Below the pieces are notes generated by a model that saw only the letters and a program-made list of their open reading frames with translations, did not search any database and had not been told where the DNA came from. 64,000 bases of DNA, taken from Rummeliibacillus sp963792445 (lineage in GTDB: Bacteria; Bacillota; Bacilli; Bacillales_A; Planococcaceae). Both the position numbers and the translations under genes were made by a program. The DNA lies in NCBI GenBank assembly GCA_963792445.1, contig CAWBWO010000020.1, positions 47,547 through 111,546 on the forward strand, in the 5' to 3' direction. This document shows, one piece after another, positions 27,424 to 37,051 of this stretch. Position 1 is the stretch's first letter; each line of letters begins with the position of its first letter.

Positions 27424-27861
27424 AAAAATATTCCATCAGTGTTACTCAGAATACTGTGTAACACTGATGAAATTATTAATTTATCTTAGATTGACCATAA
27501 TTAAAATTTACAATATTTTTATATTTTGTTAGTTTCATAATATTAATTTTTGCATTAAACTATAAGTAATCATTCATAATCTCTTCTTCCTTAATTCCTT
27601 CGGGATTATTGAATGAGACTTTAACACAATTCAGCATTATCCTTTATGAGAAAGGGCTAGCCTATATTCAGCTAGTCCTTTTGACATTTAGTGTTATTTC
27701 AAGACAGCAACAACGACAATATTTTTATTATTAACGGTCTTACCATTAAAAGTGCTGTTCTATTTAAATCTCGCTCCATTATTGCTGTATTTTCTAAAGT
27801 GAATTTCAATGAAGTACTTTAATCGTTGCAATTCTCCGTTTCTTTAATTTGAATTAAAAAT
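27424..27861. other. Intergenic region after the nucleotidase, with hairpins
   Basis: Holds a strong 12-bp inverted repeat CATCAGTGTTAC/GTAACACTGATG (27434-27445, 27458-27469) just after the nucleotidase stop. It lacks a good T run, so it may be a weak terminator or mRNA 3'-end stabiliser. A second hairpin with TCCTTTTG follows near 27648-27682. No gene seen. Confidence 0.5.
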
Positions 27862-28152
27862 TTATATCCATATGATAGAAAAGAAGAAACCGATAGGGAT
27901 TGTAAACCATAGTAAAATGTTGGCCAAAAAAATTTTCCAATATGGAGTATCCTTAATTTTATTTTTAGAAAAGAAGAGCCACATCAATAATGCACCTATA
28001 GCCCATACTGGTAAAATTATAAAGAATTCAGGTGCTACGTATGTTTCTGCTGTATAATTTTCAGCTATCGTTCCTTCTGCAAAGAATAGCGAAATGAAAA
28101 ACGTAATTATAGCAGATACAAGTACATTCCCGAAAACTAAAAATCCCTTCAT
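27862..28152 (-). CDS. Small membrane protein, three predicted helices
   Basis: 96 residues with hydrophobic segments at about 6-25, 42-60 and 73-95. Charged loops include FFSKNKIKDTPYWK. No recognised family motif. A good ribosome site (GGGGGGAG, six bases before ATG 28152) supports expression. It stands alone between the nucleotidase and the alcohol dehydrogenase. Function unknown. Confidence 0.7.
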   Translation of the reverse strand: MKGFLVFGNVLVSAIITFFISLFFAEGTIAENYTAETYVAPEFFIILPVWAIGALLMWLFFSKNKIKDTPYWKIFLANILLWFTIPIGFFFSIIWI

Positions 28153-28247
28153 TTGACTCCCCCCATTAATAACTTAATTAATTGATTGATCCTACTTTCT
28201 ATATGTATGATATTCCATAATGTATCAACCTTGACTAACTTCAATAA

Positions 28248-28281
28248 AAAGCCACCGAATCTTCCTATTTTCGGTGGCTTT
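28248..28281 (-). terminator. Terminator of the alcohol dehydrogenase gene
   Basis: Twelve-bp stem AAAGCCACCGAA/TTCGGTGGCTTT, followed on the minus strand by TTTTTATTG. Located eight bases after the dehydrogenase stop. Confidence 0.88.
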
Positions 28282-28289
28282 GTCATCTA

Positions 28290-29473
28290 TTAAAATTCAT
28301 ATTCATAAACAATTTTATATAATTCAATCAGTTCTTCATATGATGGGATTTTCGGATTATTAGCTGGACTTCCACTTGCTAGAGCGTCTGTAGCCATTTT
28401 GGGAATTGCTTCATAAAAGGCTTCTTTTTCTATTCCCCATTTTTTCAAGTTTCCTATGTTCATCTTCTTGCATAGTTCCTTGATCGATTCGATTACTAAA
28501 TTTGCTAGTTCATCTTTCGTTAAGTCTTTTTCTTCTTTATTAAAATATTGACCGATATCTGCTAGTCGATCGATGCAGGCTTCTTTTGAGTATTCTAAGA
28601 CAGCTGGGAGTAGCATGGCATTTGAAATACCATGTGGGACATGGAAAAGTGCTCCGATTGGACGCGACATACCATGAACGAGTGCAACTGAGGCGTTTGA
28701 GAACGATAGTCCTGCTTGTAGTGAACCAAGGGACATCGCTTCTCGAGCTTCGATAGTGTCACCTTGTTCATAAACCGTTAGGATGTTGTTTACGATTAAG
28801 TCAATTGCGGAAAGCGCCAACATATTGGAATATGGATGGGCTAAACGAGATAAATAACTTTCAACTGCGTGACTTAACGCATCAATCCCTGTCGCTGCTG
28901 TGATAGAAGGTGGAGATGTAAGCGTTAAGACTGGATCTACGATGGCAACATTGGCAAGAATGCAGGTTGTTTAATCATCATTTTCACATCATTTGTCGTG
29001 TTTGTAATGACCGTAGCATCCGTTGCCTCTGAACCTGTACCTGCAGTTGTTGGGATGGCAATGTGCGGAATTGGCGGGATTTCAGCTATTTTTTGTAAGT
29101 TCATATAATCCCCGATATAACCACCATTTGTCGCAACCACCGCAATCGCTTTTGCAGTATCAATACAACTTCCTCCACCAACTGAAATAATGACATCGCA
29201 TTCTTCTGACGCCAAAATATCGAGTCCTTTTGAGACATACGTATCCACTGGCTCTGATGTTACACCAAGGTATGTAGCTGATTCTAGCCCTTTTGTTTTC
29301 AATGAAGAAGCACACTGGTTGACAAATCCTAAGCTATCCATGACTGGATCACTGATAATAAGTGCCTTCGTTCCTAGTTTTTTTGCATATTCCCCTACTT
29401 CGTCAAATGCGTTTCTTCCATAAATGATGGTTCCTGGTGTATTTACTGTGAAGATAGTTTTTGTTTGAATCAT
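28290..29473 (-). pseudogene. Iron-containing alcohol dehydrogenase, single frameshift
   Basis: Two frames join into about 394 residues of a group III alcohol dehydrogenase. It has NTPGTIIYGRNAF at the start, the NAD motif SVGGGSCIDTAKAI, IPTTAGTGSEATDATVI, and metal-site histidines in the C-terminal half (FHVPHGISNAMLLP among them). It oxidises or reduces short alcohols and aldehydes. Near 28949 the sequence reads TTGCCAATGTTGCC; adding one A gives LPNVAIVDP and restores the frame through GIDALSHAVESYL. Ribosome site GAGGGGG precedes ATG 29473. Monocistronic with a clear terminator. Indel error or recent inactivation. Confidence 0.88.
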
Positions 29474-29739
29474 ACCGCTTCCCCCTCAAATATCTGCCGT
29501 ATATCTTTTAAGGCAATATGGTTTTCAACAATCCATTGCATTCTTCAAATACAAATTCTTTCACTTTTTAAACATCAAGAAAATTTCTTCATGGAACAAG
29601 AAATCTGAAACTTGTCCAATTACATCTTCTATATTCATTTATGGTAATCCTTGTAAAAGTAAGATTGGAAATGAATTTTTGATTCTTCCCTACTTATCGA
29701 TTGTATTCAAGAGAATTATTTGTATGACTTGTTTTACTA

Positions 29740-30270
29740 TTAATAATTTAGATTGGGGTTATTAAGAACACTGGCTCTAGCTTCTTTAATCGTTTTTTTA
29801 ATGAAAGGAGATTTTGCATTTGTATAGGCAGGTCGATCATTTGGAAATTTTGCTGCTAAAGATTTTTTTAACTGTTCATACTCATGCTTCTTACTCGTAT
29901 TCTTTCTTAAATAATCTCTAAACAAGATATTATCTTGCCATTCTGTAGATTGATAGGTATAGATATGTAAATGATATGTATTTGTTGCTTCCTTTTTGAA
30001 AAAGGCTCTATTTGGAATAGGATTTTCTTTTTTATATTCGTACTTGAGCATTTTTAACGGTTCAACTAATTCCATTACATCTTTTAAATTTTGTATGCCA
30101 ATCATTAGATCAATGATTGGCTTGGCTATCATACCATTTATAGATGTACTTCCTATATGTTCAATTGCTACTATTTGTTCATCAATATTTTGCATTAACA
30201 AATCTTTCTCTAACTTAAAATATTCAACCCATTTCGAAGAGTATTCTTGAAGGATTACATCGTTACTCAT
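29740..30270 (-). CDS. GrpB family protein (UPF0157, nucleotidyltransferase-like)
   Basis: 176 residues with the family hallmarks: W..YF..EK near the start, IEHIGSTSINGMIAKPIIDLMIGI (residues about 37-60), and LLFRDYLR-type sequence followed by YEQLKKSLA. The GST...D.D-like core relates it to the nucleotidyltransferase fold, but substrates are unknown. Ribosome site AAAAGGAGT precedes ATG 30270. It follows a small membrane-protein gene by 43 bp and may be co-transcribed. Confidence 0.88.
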   Translation of the reverse strand: MSNDVILQEYSSKWVEYFKLEKDLLMQNIDEQIVAIEHIGSTSINGMIAKPIIDLMIGIQNLKDVMELVEPLKMLKYEYKKENPIPNRAFFKKEATNTYHLHIYTYQSTEWQDNILFRDYLRKNTSKKHEYEQLKKSLAAKFPNDRPAYTNAKSPFIKKTIKEARASVLNNPNLNY

Positions 30271-30313
30271 CTTATCAACTCCTTTTAGTGAAATTAAACT
30301 GATGTTGGTTTAA

Positions 30314-30553
30314 TTACTTAAATAAAATCATGCAGATAAAAAAGATTGCCCAAATGGCCCCTAGTAAACAAATCATAATTCTCTTAACTATTATTCCCGA
30401 CAATGAAAAGATGAGTTCGAAGATAAACTCAAAGATTGAACTTGATCCGCCTAAATAGAGTGTATTAATATCTCTTTTTTTGCCAAACATTCCGAAGAGT
30501 ACAAGAAATATTCCGCATAATACCATTGATATAAAAAATATTGTTAAACCCAT
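30314..30553 (-). CDS. Small hydrophobic protein, 79 residues
   Basis: Two to three hydrophobic segments (about 1-23, 38-55 and 58-78) joined by a short basic loop GKKRDINTLYLGG. Ribosome site AGAGGGTG, seven bases before ATG 30553, supports it. No recognised family; possibly an uncharacterised membrane protein co-transcribed with grpB-like. Confidence 0.65.
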   Translation of the reverse strand: MGLTIFFISMVLCGIFLVLFGMFGKKRDINTLYLGGSSSIFEFIFELIFSLSGIIVKRIMICLLGAIWAIFFICMILFK

Positions 30554-30868
30554 TTTTCACCCTCTTACTATAATAATTATTTTCAATTTTGCTCAGCTCA
30601 ATATAAAACAAACAGAAAACTTAATTATTTTATATTATTGAAATATGCATTTTAGATTATACGAACAAATCTATTAGTTGGGTTCATTTTTATTTTATCG
30701 AACAACTACAATATAAAAAGCATTTAATAAAAAGAGAGTCTAAACCCTCATTTATCAAATGCTTTGATATACTATATTACTATCATATTTAAATTTGCAT
30801 AGAAATTTTCTATAATAATGAATCTAATTCTAAGAGGTGATTTTTTTATTTTTGATTACAATATTTCT
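30554..30868. other. Intergenic region with the terminator of the ABC/dehydrogenase operon
   Basis: Holds the minus-strand hairpin at 30717-30765, near the end of the saccharopine-dehydrogenase-family gene's transcript. No gene seen. Confidence 0.5.
30717..30765 (-). terminator. Long-stem terminator of the ABC/dehydrogenase operon
   Basis: AAAGCATTT/AAATGCTTT (30717-30725, 30757-30765) with further interior pairing (ATAAA/TTTAT). T-rich sequence follows on the minus strand. Confidence 0.65.
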
Positions 30869-32008
30869 TTACTGAAAGGAAATGTTAATTCCTTTTTCTT
30901 CTAAATCGTGAATGAATGGATTAAAACGCTCTCCTATAATCAACTCTTCAGGTGTTAAGACGCCATTTTCTTGGATTTTTCCTGATGCAATCCATTGAGC
31001 CATAATCACTGCTGGAAAGGCAGTAGTCTTTGCCATAGATGTGATATTCCGATCATTATCATATAAATCGACCATTTCCCATACTAACTCTACATTTTGT
31101 TGTTCTTTTTTCCCTTTTGCTACTACTCTTAACACTGTAATATCTTCTTTTGTCGTTCCTTTTAAATTAGGTTCAAGTAAAGTCATTGCTAGTTGTTTAG
31201 GGTTCACAATGTTGCCATTCACTTCTACATCCTTGTCATCTAAGAAACCTAATTCATATAATACTTTCATCTTATCAAAATGTCCTTTATATCTAACTGT
31301 CTTTTCATATATTCGCTTCACTTTATCTTTTAGAATATAAGCAACGCTATGGGCATCTGATGCGATTGCTTCACATTCACCAACAGGTTCAGGGAACTTT
31401 AATGTTTCTATTTTTGAAAAAGGTGGGAGTACTACAATTTCTCCTTCTTCTGCAGCAACAGCATTTCGAGTATATAAACCTAAGACACTTTCCAATCGAA
31501 ATACAACTTGGTACCAAAGTGGTGGAATTGGATTTTTGGGCAATCCTCCACAAATCATTGTAACTTCATCTGCTTCATCTAAAAGTTCAACACCTTTTGC
31601 TGCTAAAAAACTAACAATTCCTGGAGCAACTCCGCAACCTGGAACAATTGCTACACCCGCTGACTTAGCTTCTTCATGTAGTGCTAATTTCTCTTCATAT
31701 TGTGAACCAACTAAATCAACTAGATGGCATTTTGCCTCAATCGCTGCTTTGACAGTTTGTAGACTGAGTGAATGTGGTAAACAGGCAACTGCAAGATCTG
31801 CATCTGAAAGTATTTCAACTACTGTTTGATATTCTCCTAATTGAGCTACTTGACCTATTACTTTAGGATTTTCGATATTTTTTAAACAATTTGCTAAACT
31901 GATTTCTGAACCATCGATTGCAATTACTTGATCAAATTGAGAATACTTAGCTAATTCTTGGACAATTGCTGTTCCAATCATACCTGTACCTAATACAACT
32001 ATTTTCAA
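30869..32008 (-). CDS. Saccharopine-dehydrogenase-family enzyme, lysine 6-dehydrogenase-like
   Basis: 379 residues. N-terminal Rossmann VVLGTGMIGTAIVQEL and the VPGCGVAPGI segment. The C-terminal half follows the same order as Geobacillus-type lysine 6-dehydrogenase: VRYKGHFDKMK, EVNGNIVNPKQL, ITVLRVVAKG, TSMAKTTAFPAVIMAQ, ENGVLTPEELI. That enzyme oxidatively deaminates the epsilon-amino group of L-lysine with NAD+. Last gene of a run with an ABC transporter for polar amino acids, 13 bp after the ATPase gene. Uptake and oxidation of a lysine-like substrate is therefore a reasonable inference. Confidence 0.8.
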   Translation of the reverse strand: MKIVVLGTGMIGTAIVQELAKYSQFDQVIAIDGSEISLANCLKNIENPKVIGQVAQLGEYQTVVEILSDADLAVACLPHSLSLQTVKAAIEAKCHLVDLVGSQYEEKLALHEEAKSAGVAIVPGCGVAPGIVSFLAAKGVELLDEADEVTMICGGLPKNPIPPLWYQVVFRLESVLGLYTRNAVAAEEGEIVVLPPFSKIETLKFPEPVGECEAIASDAHSVAYILKDKVKRIYEKTVRYKGHFDKMKVLYELGFLDDKDVEVNGNIVNPKQLAMTLLEPNLKGTTKEDITVLRVVAKGKKEQQNVELVWEMVDLYDNDRNITSMAKTTAFPAVIMAQWIASGKIQENGVLTPEELIIGERFNPFIHDLEEKGINISFQ

Positions 32009-32021
32009 CTAGATCCCTCCG

Positions 32022-32779
32022 TTAATCATTTGTTACACTATTTAAAAAGCGTTTTGTTCTTTCATGTGATGGATGATCAAAAATTTGTTCCGCTGTCCCT
32101 TCTTCTACAATGACTCCTTGGTCCATGAAAATAACTCGATCTGCTACATCACGAGCAAACCCCATTTCATGAGTCACCACAACCATTGTCATTCCTTCTT
32201 TCGCTAAATTCTTTATAACTTGAAGTACTTCTCGAACAAGTTCAGGATCTAGTGCTGAAGTCGGCTCATCATATAACATGACACTTGGTTTCATCGCAAG
32301 TGCTCGTGCAATGGCCACACGTTGTTGTTGTCCACCAGATAAACCAGACGGATAGAGATCAACTTTATCTTCTAATCCTACTTTTGTGAGCAATTCCATC
32401 GCTATTTTTTTTGCTTCCTCTTTATGTGTTTTTTTGATTGTGAATGGGCCTTCCATTACATTTTTTAATGCCGTTTTATGTGGGAAGAGATTGAAATGTT
32501 GAAATACAAACCCTGTATTTTGGCGCAAAGTCCGTATTTTATTTTTCTTCATACGTTCAGATACTCATTGGCATTGATTTCAATCTTATCTATTTTGATT
32601 ATCCCGTCATCTATTTCTTCTAATAACGTCATACATCTTAATAACGTTGATTTACCCGAACCACTTGGCCCCATAATCACAACGACTTCTGATTTTGCAA
32701 CCGCTAAATCAATTCCTTTTAACACTTCATTGTCTCCAAAATTCTTTTTAATATTTTTTAGAGTGATCACACGTTTCAT
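32022..32779 (-). pseudogene. Polar amino acid ABC transporter ATPase, single frameshift
   Basis: Two frames make one GlnQ/HisP-type ATPase of about 252 residues. Walker A GPSGSGKSTLL is in the first part; Q-loop FQHFNLFPH, signature LSGGQQQRVAIARAL, Walker B MLYDEPTSALDPE and switch His VVTHEM are in the second. Near 32557 the frame is lost after NANEYLN. One missing base in CTGAACGTATG restores EYLNRMKKNKIRTLRQ. The accidental ATGA overlap could mimic two genes, but neither part is a complete domain. Between permease and dehydrogenase genes. Confidence 0.9.
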
Positions 32780-32787
32780 CTCCTAAC

Positions 32788-33438
32788 TTATACCTTGACA
32801 TGGCGAGATGCTCTTTTTTCTAACTTATTTAGTAGTACATTGAAAATTGTACAAATAATCCAGTAGATGACAGCTACCGTGATATATAGCGTCAATGGTT
32901 GGAACGTTTTCGCTATGACAAGTGATGTTTGGTAAAGAAGCTCGGTAACAGTAATTACTGAAACGAGTGATGTCTCTTTTAATAACCCAATATAGGTATT
33001 TCCAACAGTCGGAAGTGCAGTACGAATACTTTGTGGAAGAATAATTCTACGCATCGATTGACTATATGTCATTCCTAGGGAATGAGCTGCTTCTGACTGA
33101 CCTTTATCCACAGACATAATCGCAGCACGAAACGATTCTGACAAATAAGCACTTGTATTGATACTTAATGCAATTATCCCGGATGTCATTGCACCAAGTG
33201 ATATGCCAATTTGAGGTAGTCCAAAATACACTAAAAAAATTTGAACTAATACAGGAGTGCCACGAATAATGGATACATAAAAAGTAGATAAATTATAGAA
33301 TACTTTATTTTTTGAAATTCGAGCGAGAGCAATAAATAAGCCAATCACTAATCCAATTGCCATAGAAATGACTGCAAGAAAGATCGTGATCAATGCTGCT
33401 TTTAATAGTAAAGGAAGTGCATTTAGGACTATATCCAT
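32788..33438 (-). CDS. Polar amino acid ABC transporter permease
   Basis: 216 residues with about five membrane helices. The ATPase-contact EAA loop is EAAHSLGMTYSQSMRRIILPQ, and FYVSIIRGTPVLVQIFLVYFG is the HisM/GlnP-family signature. It forms the membrane channel for the adjacent binding lipoprotein and ATPase. Ribosome site AAGGAGATTG precedes ATG 33438. It is 13 bp from the binding-protein stop. Confidence 0.95.
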   Translation of the reverse strand: MDIVLNALPLLLKAALITIFLAVISMAIGLVIGLFIALARISKNKVFYNLSTFYVSIIRGTPVLVQIFLVYFGLPQIGISLGAMTSGIIALSINTSAYLSESFRAAIMSVDKGQSEAAHSLGMTYSQSMRRIILPQSIRTALPTVGNTYIGLLKETSLVSVITVTELLYQTSLVIAKTFQPLTLYITVAVIYWIICTIFNVLLNKLEKRASRHVKV

Positions 33439-33451
33439 AACAATCTCCTTT

Positions 33452-34288
33452 CTACTCTATAGGTTTCATACCAAACCATTTCATATAAATTTTTTCGTAT
33501 GTTCCATCTTTTTTTATATCACTAATTGCTTCATTCATTTTTTGAACAAAATCCTCATTTCCTTTTTTGACCGCCATCGCATTTTCATCTCTACTTAATA
33601 GTTCACTTGTTACTTTTATTGGTAGGCCAGATTTTTTAATATTGTAGCCCATTACAAGACTATCGTTTACTAATGCATCTAATCGTTTGTTGACAACATC
33701 ATTCACATAAGTAGTAAATCCACCATCATATAACTTTACGTTTGCATTTTTGGCTTGTTGTGCTACTTCTGCAAAGCTTGTCCCGGCAGCTGCTCCAACT
33801 TTCTTTCCTTTTAAATCAGCTAATGTCTTTATATCATTCGTATCTTTATGCGTTACAATTACCGCACCAGTGACAACATAAGGATCTGTAAAATCTACAC
33901 TTTTCTTTCGTTCATCTGTAACTGTCATTTGTGCGATAATGGCATCAAATTTATCTGCATTTAAGCCACCTATTAGACCTGCCCATTTTGAAGTGACAAA
34001 TTCTACTTTTACTCCTAAACGACTAGCGATTTCCTTTGATATATCAACATCGAATCCAATAAATTCACCCTTATCACCTTGGTAATTAAATGGAGGGTAC
34101 GTACCTTCAAAACCCACTTTTAGAACTCCACTATCTTGAATACGTTTCCAAACATTTCCGCTAGTAGATTCTGCATTTTTGTTGTCATTACTACCATTTG
34201 TTGCTGTTTGATTACTTTTGCTACCACAAGCCGCTAGAATTCCTATTAATAAAATAATAGAAATCAGTAAATAAACAGATTTTCTCAT
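33452..34288 (-). CDS. Amino acid ABC transporter substrate-binding lipoprotein
   Basis: About 278 residues with a lipobox LLIGILAACGS near residue 20. The amino-acid-binding fold has GFEGTYPPFNYQGDKGEFIGFDVDISKEIA, ITDERKKSVDFTDPY and AAGTSFAEV. The ligand cannot be set by inspection: cystine-type and basic amino-acid-type relatives share these motifs. Start: ATG 34288 follows GGGGTGGGG; the more upstream ATG at 34327 adds residues before the charged signal region and is rejected. Head of an operon that ends with a lysine-6-dehydrogenase-like gene. Confidence 0.93.
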   Translation of the reverse strand: MRKSVYLLISIILLIGILAACGSKSNQTATNGSNDNKNAESTSGNVWKRIQDSGVLKVGFEGTYPPFNYQGDKGEFIGFDVDISKEIASRLGVKVEFVTSKWAGLIGGLNADKFDAIIAQMTVTDERKKSVDFTDPYVVTGAVIVTHKDTNDIKTLADLKGKKVGAAAGTSFAEVAQQAKNANVKLYDGGFTTYVNDVVNKRLDALVNDSLVMGYNIKKSGLPIKVTSELLSRDENAMAVKKGNEDFVQKMNEAISDIKKDGTYEKIYMKWFGMKPIE

Positions 34289-34624
34289 AATTTCCCCACC
34301 CCTTGTTTGAAATGTTATTTTGTTCATTCAAACATATGAAATGAAATTTATAGGTAGAACGGAATTCTGAATAAACATACAATAGTATGTTAAAAGGGCT
34401 CTTGATATAAGTTATCTTAATAAATTATGTAAAAATTTGTATATCAATAAATTAAATCTTAAAGTTACAGCAGTTTATTTTCATAATTTGAACTGATAGA
34501 TTCACTTTTAGAAGATGTAATTTCTTACATCACTTATATGAATTTTGGATTTTTTTATCTAAAAAAGTATCCTATAATATATTTTCTAACACCCAGACTA
34601 ATTTTTAACAATTGTGGTCATCAA
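34289..34624. other. Upstream region of the ABC/dehydrogenase operon
   Basis: AT-rich, about 335 bp, no gene and no recognised riboswitch (a lysine-type leader was looked for and not seen). Likely contains the operon promoter. Confidence 0.45.
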
Positions 34625-34670
34625 AAAAAGCTCTGATTCCACATTCATTATAGTGGAATCAGAGCTTTTT
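34625..34670 (-). terminator. Strong terminator after the YkuI-like gene
   Basis: Perfect 18-bp stem (34625-34642 with 34653-34670) with A and T tracts at both ends, so it works in either direction. Confidence 0.92.
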
Positions 34671-34712
34671 AAATTCAATTCACAAAGTTAAATGGTTCTT
34701 TTCAAATCTTAC

Positions 34713-35918
34713 TTAATTCACAATATTATGCTCTTCTAAATAGCTATAAGTTATGTCAGCAAATAGAAATTCCTGGCAGTTTAGGGCCATTGAGTAAGTA
34801 CGGGTTAGTTCGCCTGTTCGGATATCGCTATAGATGTTGGATAGATCGCCTTTTGAGTCGTTTCTTAGTTTGATCATATTTAATAGAAAGTATGGGCGCC
34901 AACTCCAGTTTTTGCCGATTGTCGCTTCTTCTACGGCCCATCCACTTTCTTGTTTGACGATGTTGGGCGTAATTTGGAATCCTTCGTCATTACAGATGTA
35001 TAAACGGAAGGTACAATCATCCAATTTTTCAGCTAATTGTAATAAGCTTTCAACATTTTGGCTTGTTGGATTGATACTTTTCACCGTTGATGTAATGATT
35101 TTTTGGAGTTTGTTCATTTCCTCATACTTCACTTCAAGTCGCTTTTTCTCTGTTGATATAAATTGTTGGCATTCGTTTCGAATTCGCTCTTTAAAAATAT
35201 CTCGAGGAATATATTGATTGGTTGGAGTTGCTAAATATTTACCTTTGAAAAAGCGCGCACCACTTTTCCATGCATAATGCAATTGGTAACTTGTTTCAAT
35301 TTCATCAAACATTAAATCTGCACCCATTTTAAGCGCAAGCGTCTGAAGTGTTGTCAGTAGGTGGTTTTGTGGCCCCCAGGTATTGTAATCGAGTTGACTC
35401 ATTTTCATTTTCAAAACAGCAGGTTCTAGCAGCAAAATTTGATCCAACTTACTATCTGGTCCAATGTCTGCTGTCACGGTTTTTACACCATATGTTTTAA
35501 TGTAATTAATTGGATGTCTAAGTTGAGTCAGATCACCTTCGTACTTTTGCATCGGTATCATTAAATAAATATGTGGTAAATCGCTCTCATCCACTAAATT
35601 TTGTAATGTTTCAAAATAAGAATCACCAAAATCCATCATCAACAAATTCGGATTGCATGGTAAATAGATTCGTGTATGTTGTAGTTCTTTTGCTGAAAGT
35701 TGAAGTGCCTTTTTAATCATTAGTAGCTCCACTTCCGAACGAATATCAGCTGGAACTGTTTCATCGTATGTAAATTCAACAATGTTAAATTTTTCATTAT
35801 GATTCGTTAACTGACCAATTACTTCGTAAGCTACAATCTCATGTTCATCTGCACTGAAGATTGGCTCGTATAAAATTTCAATTTCTTCTAATCGATCTAG
35901 AAGTTCAAGAACATCCAT
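34713..35918 (-). CDS. ykuI: YkuI-like EAL-domain protein, probably catalytically inactive
   Basis: About 401 residues. Layout matches B. subtilis YkuI: an EAL domain (1-245), a connecting helix, then the PAS-like YkuI C-terminal domain (NWSWRPYFLLNMIKLRN, YSDIRTGELTRT). EAL proteins bind or hydrolyse c-di-GMP. Here the signature is YEVIGQ, and Asn is kept in LPCNPNLL. Two metal ligands are lost: the family ITE-type Glu is replaced (LMIPMQ) and the first Asp of the DD/DN motif is Ala (TADIG). A non-hydrolysing receptor or a dead enzyme is likely. Start: ATG 35918 follows GGGGGA by seven bases; ATG 35933 overlaps that site. Confidence 0.85.
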   Translation of the reverse strand: MDVLELLDRLEEIEILYEPIFSADEHEIVAYEVIGQLTNHNEKFNIVEFTYDETVPADIRSEVELLMIKKALQLSAKELQHTRIYLPCNPNLLMMDFGDSYFETLQNLVDESDLPHIYLMIPMQKYEGDLTQLRHPINYIKTYGVKTVTADIGPDSKLDQILLLEPAVLKMKMSQLDYNTWGPQNHLLTTLQTLALKMGADLMFDEIETSYQLHYAWKSGARFFKGKYLATPTNQYIPRDIFKERIRNECQQFISTEKKRLEVKYEEMNKLQKIITSTVKSINPTSQNVESLLQLAEKLDDCTFRLYICNDEGFQITPNIVKQESGWAVEEATIGKNWSWRPYFLLNMIKLRNDSKGDLSNIYSDIRTGELTRTYSMALNCQEFLFADITYSYLEEHNIVN

Positions 35919-36200
35919 CCACTGTTCCCCCATTCAATGTTGCTATTTTTATTATAGCGTACAATTCACAGAACTGACACATAATCAAATTAAAGAATTC
36001 TGTATTAGAATAATTTTTAATATAGCCTTTTATTTCGATAAGTAACAATTTCATACTTTTATTTTTATAAAAATTGGGAAATATATAACCATATTTAAAC
36101 GTGGAAGAAGGTGGATATATTTTACAAGATTTATTTTCATGGTGACAAAACACATTACAATTGACTCGCGATTTATTTTTTATAAAGGAGAAAATACAAA

Positions 36201-36990
36201 ATGAACAAACGGTCCAAACTTTTCACCATTTCTTTAGCTTGCACGATTACAATGGGATTTATGAGTCACAAAGCTGTTCCAACTTTGCTGCAACACCAAA
36301 TGAAAGCAAAACAGTTACCGAAAATCAAACGAAATTGAACGCCGAAACAAAACAAAAAGTGGAGTGCTGTTTTAAACAAATTAGATACGGATTTAGCAAA
36401 ACTAGGCGTTCCAGTCCATAAGCATCACGTTCGAGGCGAACTGTTCAAAAATTTAGATGAAAAAACAAAAGTAAAAGCGAAAGAAATATTGAAAAAGGCG
36501 AAAGATGGTTCGATCACAAGAGAAGAGGCTCATCAACAATTAAAGGCGCTCGGTGTATCGTTCCCTAAACACCATAAACATGAACAATTTAACAAATTAG
36601 ATGAACCTACGAAGACAAAAGTCAAAAAAATTATAGAGAATGTGAAGGCTGGTACAATAACCAAAGAGGACGCTCACAAGCAATTAAAAGCGCTTGGGGT
36701 GGAGTTTCCTAACCATCATAAACATGAGCTATTTAAAATTAGATGAACCTACGAAAGCAAAAGTCAAAAAAATCATAGAGAATGTAAAGGCTGGTACAAT
36801 AACCAAAGAGGACGCTCACAAGCAATTAAAAGCGCTTGGGGTGGAGTTTCCTAACCATCATAGAAAATTTAAACCATTAGATGCGGAAACAAAAGAAAAG
36901 GCAAAAGCTTTAATCGATGATGCTAAAATTCAGCTAAACAAATTGGGTGCTGAATTCCCTTCTAAACGATATGACTTTATTATTAAATAG
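36201..36990 (+). pseudogene. Secreted repeat protein with tandem 48-residue modules, frameshifted
   Basis: Ribosome site AAAGGAG and ATG 36201 lead into a signal peptide (MNKRSKLFTISLACTITMGFMS). The frame changes near 36270, near 36357 and near 36737, but the segments read on as one protein. A linker KLNAETKQKV precedes modules of the form LDE-TK-KVKKIIENVKAG-ITKEDAHKQLKALGVEFP-HHKHE, each about 48 residues. At least three related modules plus a shorter last one (LDAETKEKAKALI...LGAEFP) are present. Modules are charged, helical and rich in Lys and His. No known function. A related single-module secreted protein is encoded at 47799. Decay or indel errors cannot be told apart; repeats themselves favour both. 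Confidence 0.72.
36456..36870 (+). repeat. Tandem DNA repeat inside the secreted protein gene
   Basis: Units start at 36456, 36600 and 36742 (spacing 144 and 142 bases). The second and third are almost identical over about 125 bases, while the first is diverged. The 142-base spacing is two short of 48 codons, and that is where the last frame change occurs. Confidence 0.85.
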
Positions 36991-37006
36991 TGAGCAACAA
37001 AACCTT

Positions 37007-37045
37007 AAAAAGCTCTAATCACTAATTATTGTGATTAGAGCTTTT
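37007..37045. terminator. Bidirectional terminator between repeat protein and ABC operon
   Basis: Fifteen-bp stem AAAAGCTCTAATCAC/GTGATTAGAGCTTTT with A and T tracts on the two sides. It serves the converging transcripts. Confidence 0.9.
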
Positions 37046-37051
37046 ATCATA

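Noticed and set aside
32549..32552. ATGA overlap read as two coupled genes in the ABC ATPase
   Set aside because: Each half is an incomplete ATPase: Walker A is in one and signature plus Walker B in the other. A single-base frameshift is simpler.
34289..34624. Possible lysine riboswitch before the amino-acid ABC operon
   Set aside because: The expected conserved lysine aptamer blocks were not found; the region is AT-rich without clear structure.
35905..36153. 82-codon minus-strand ORF upstream of the YkuI-like gene
   Set aside because: Overlaps the YkuI start in another frame, has no ribosome site and low-complexity composition.
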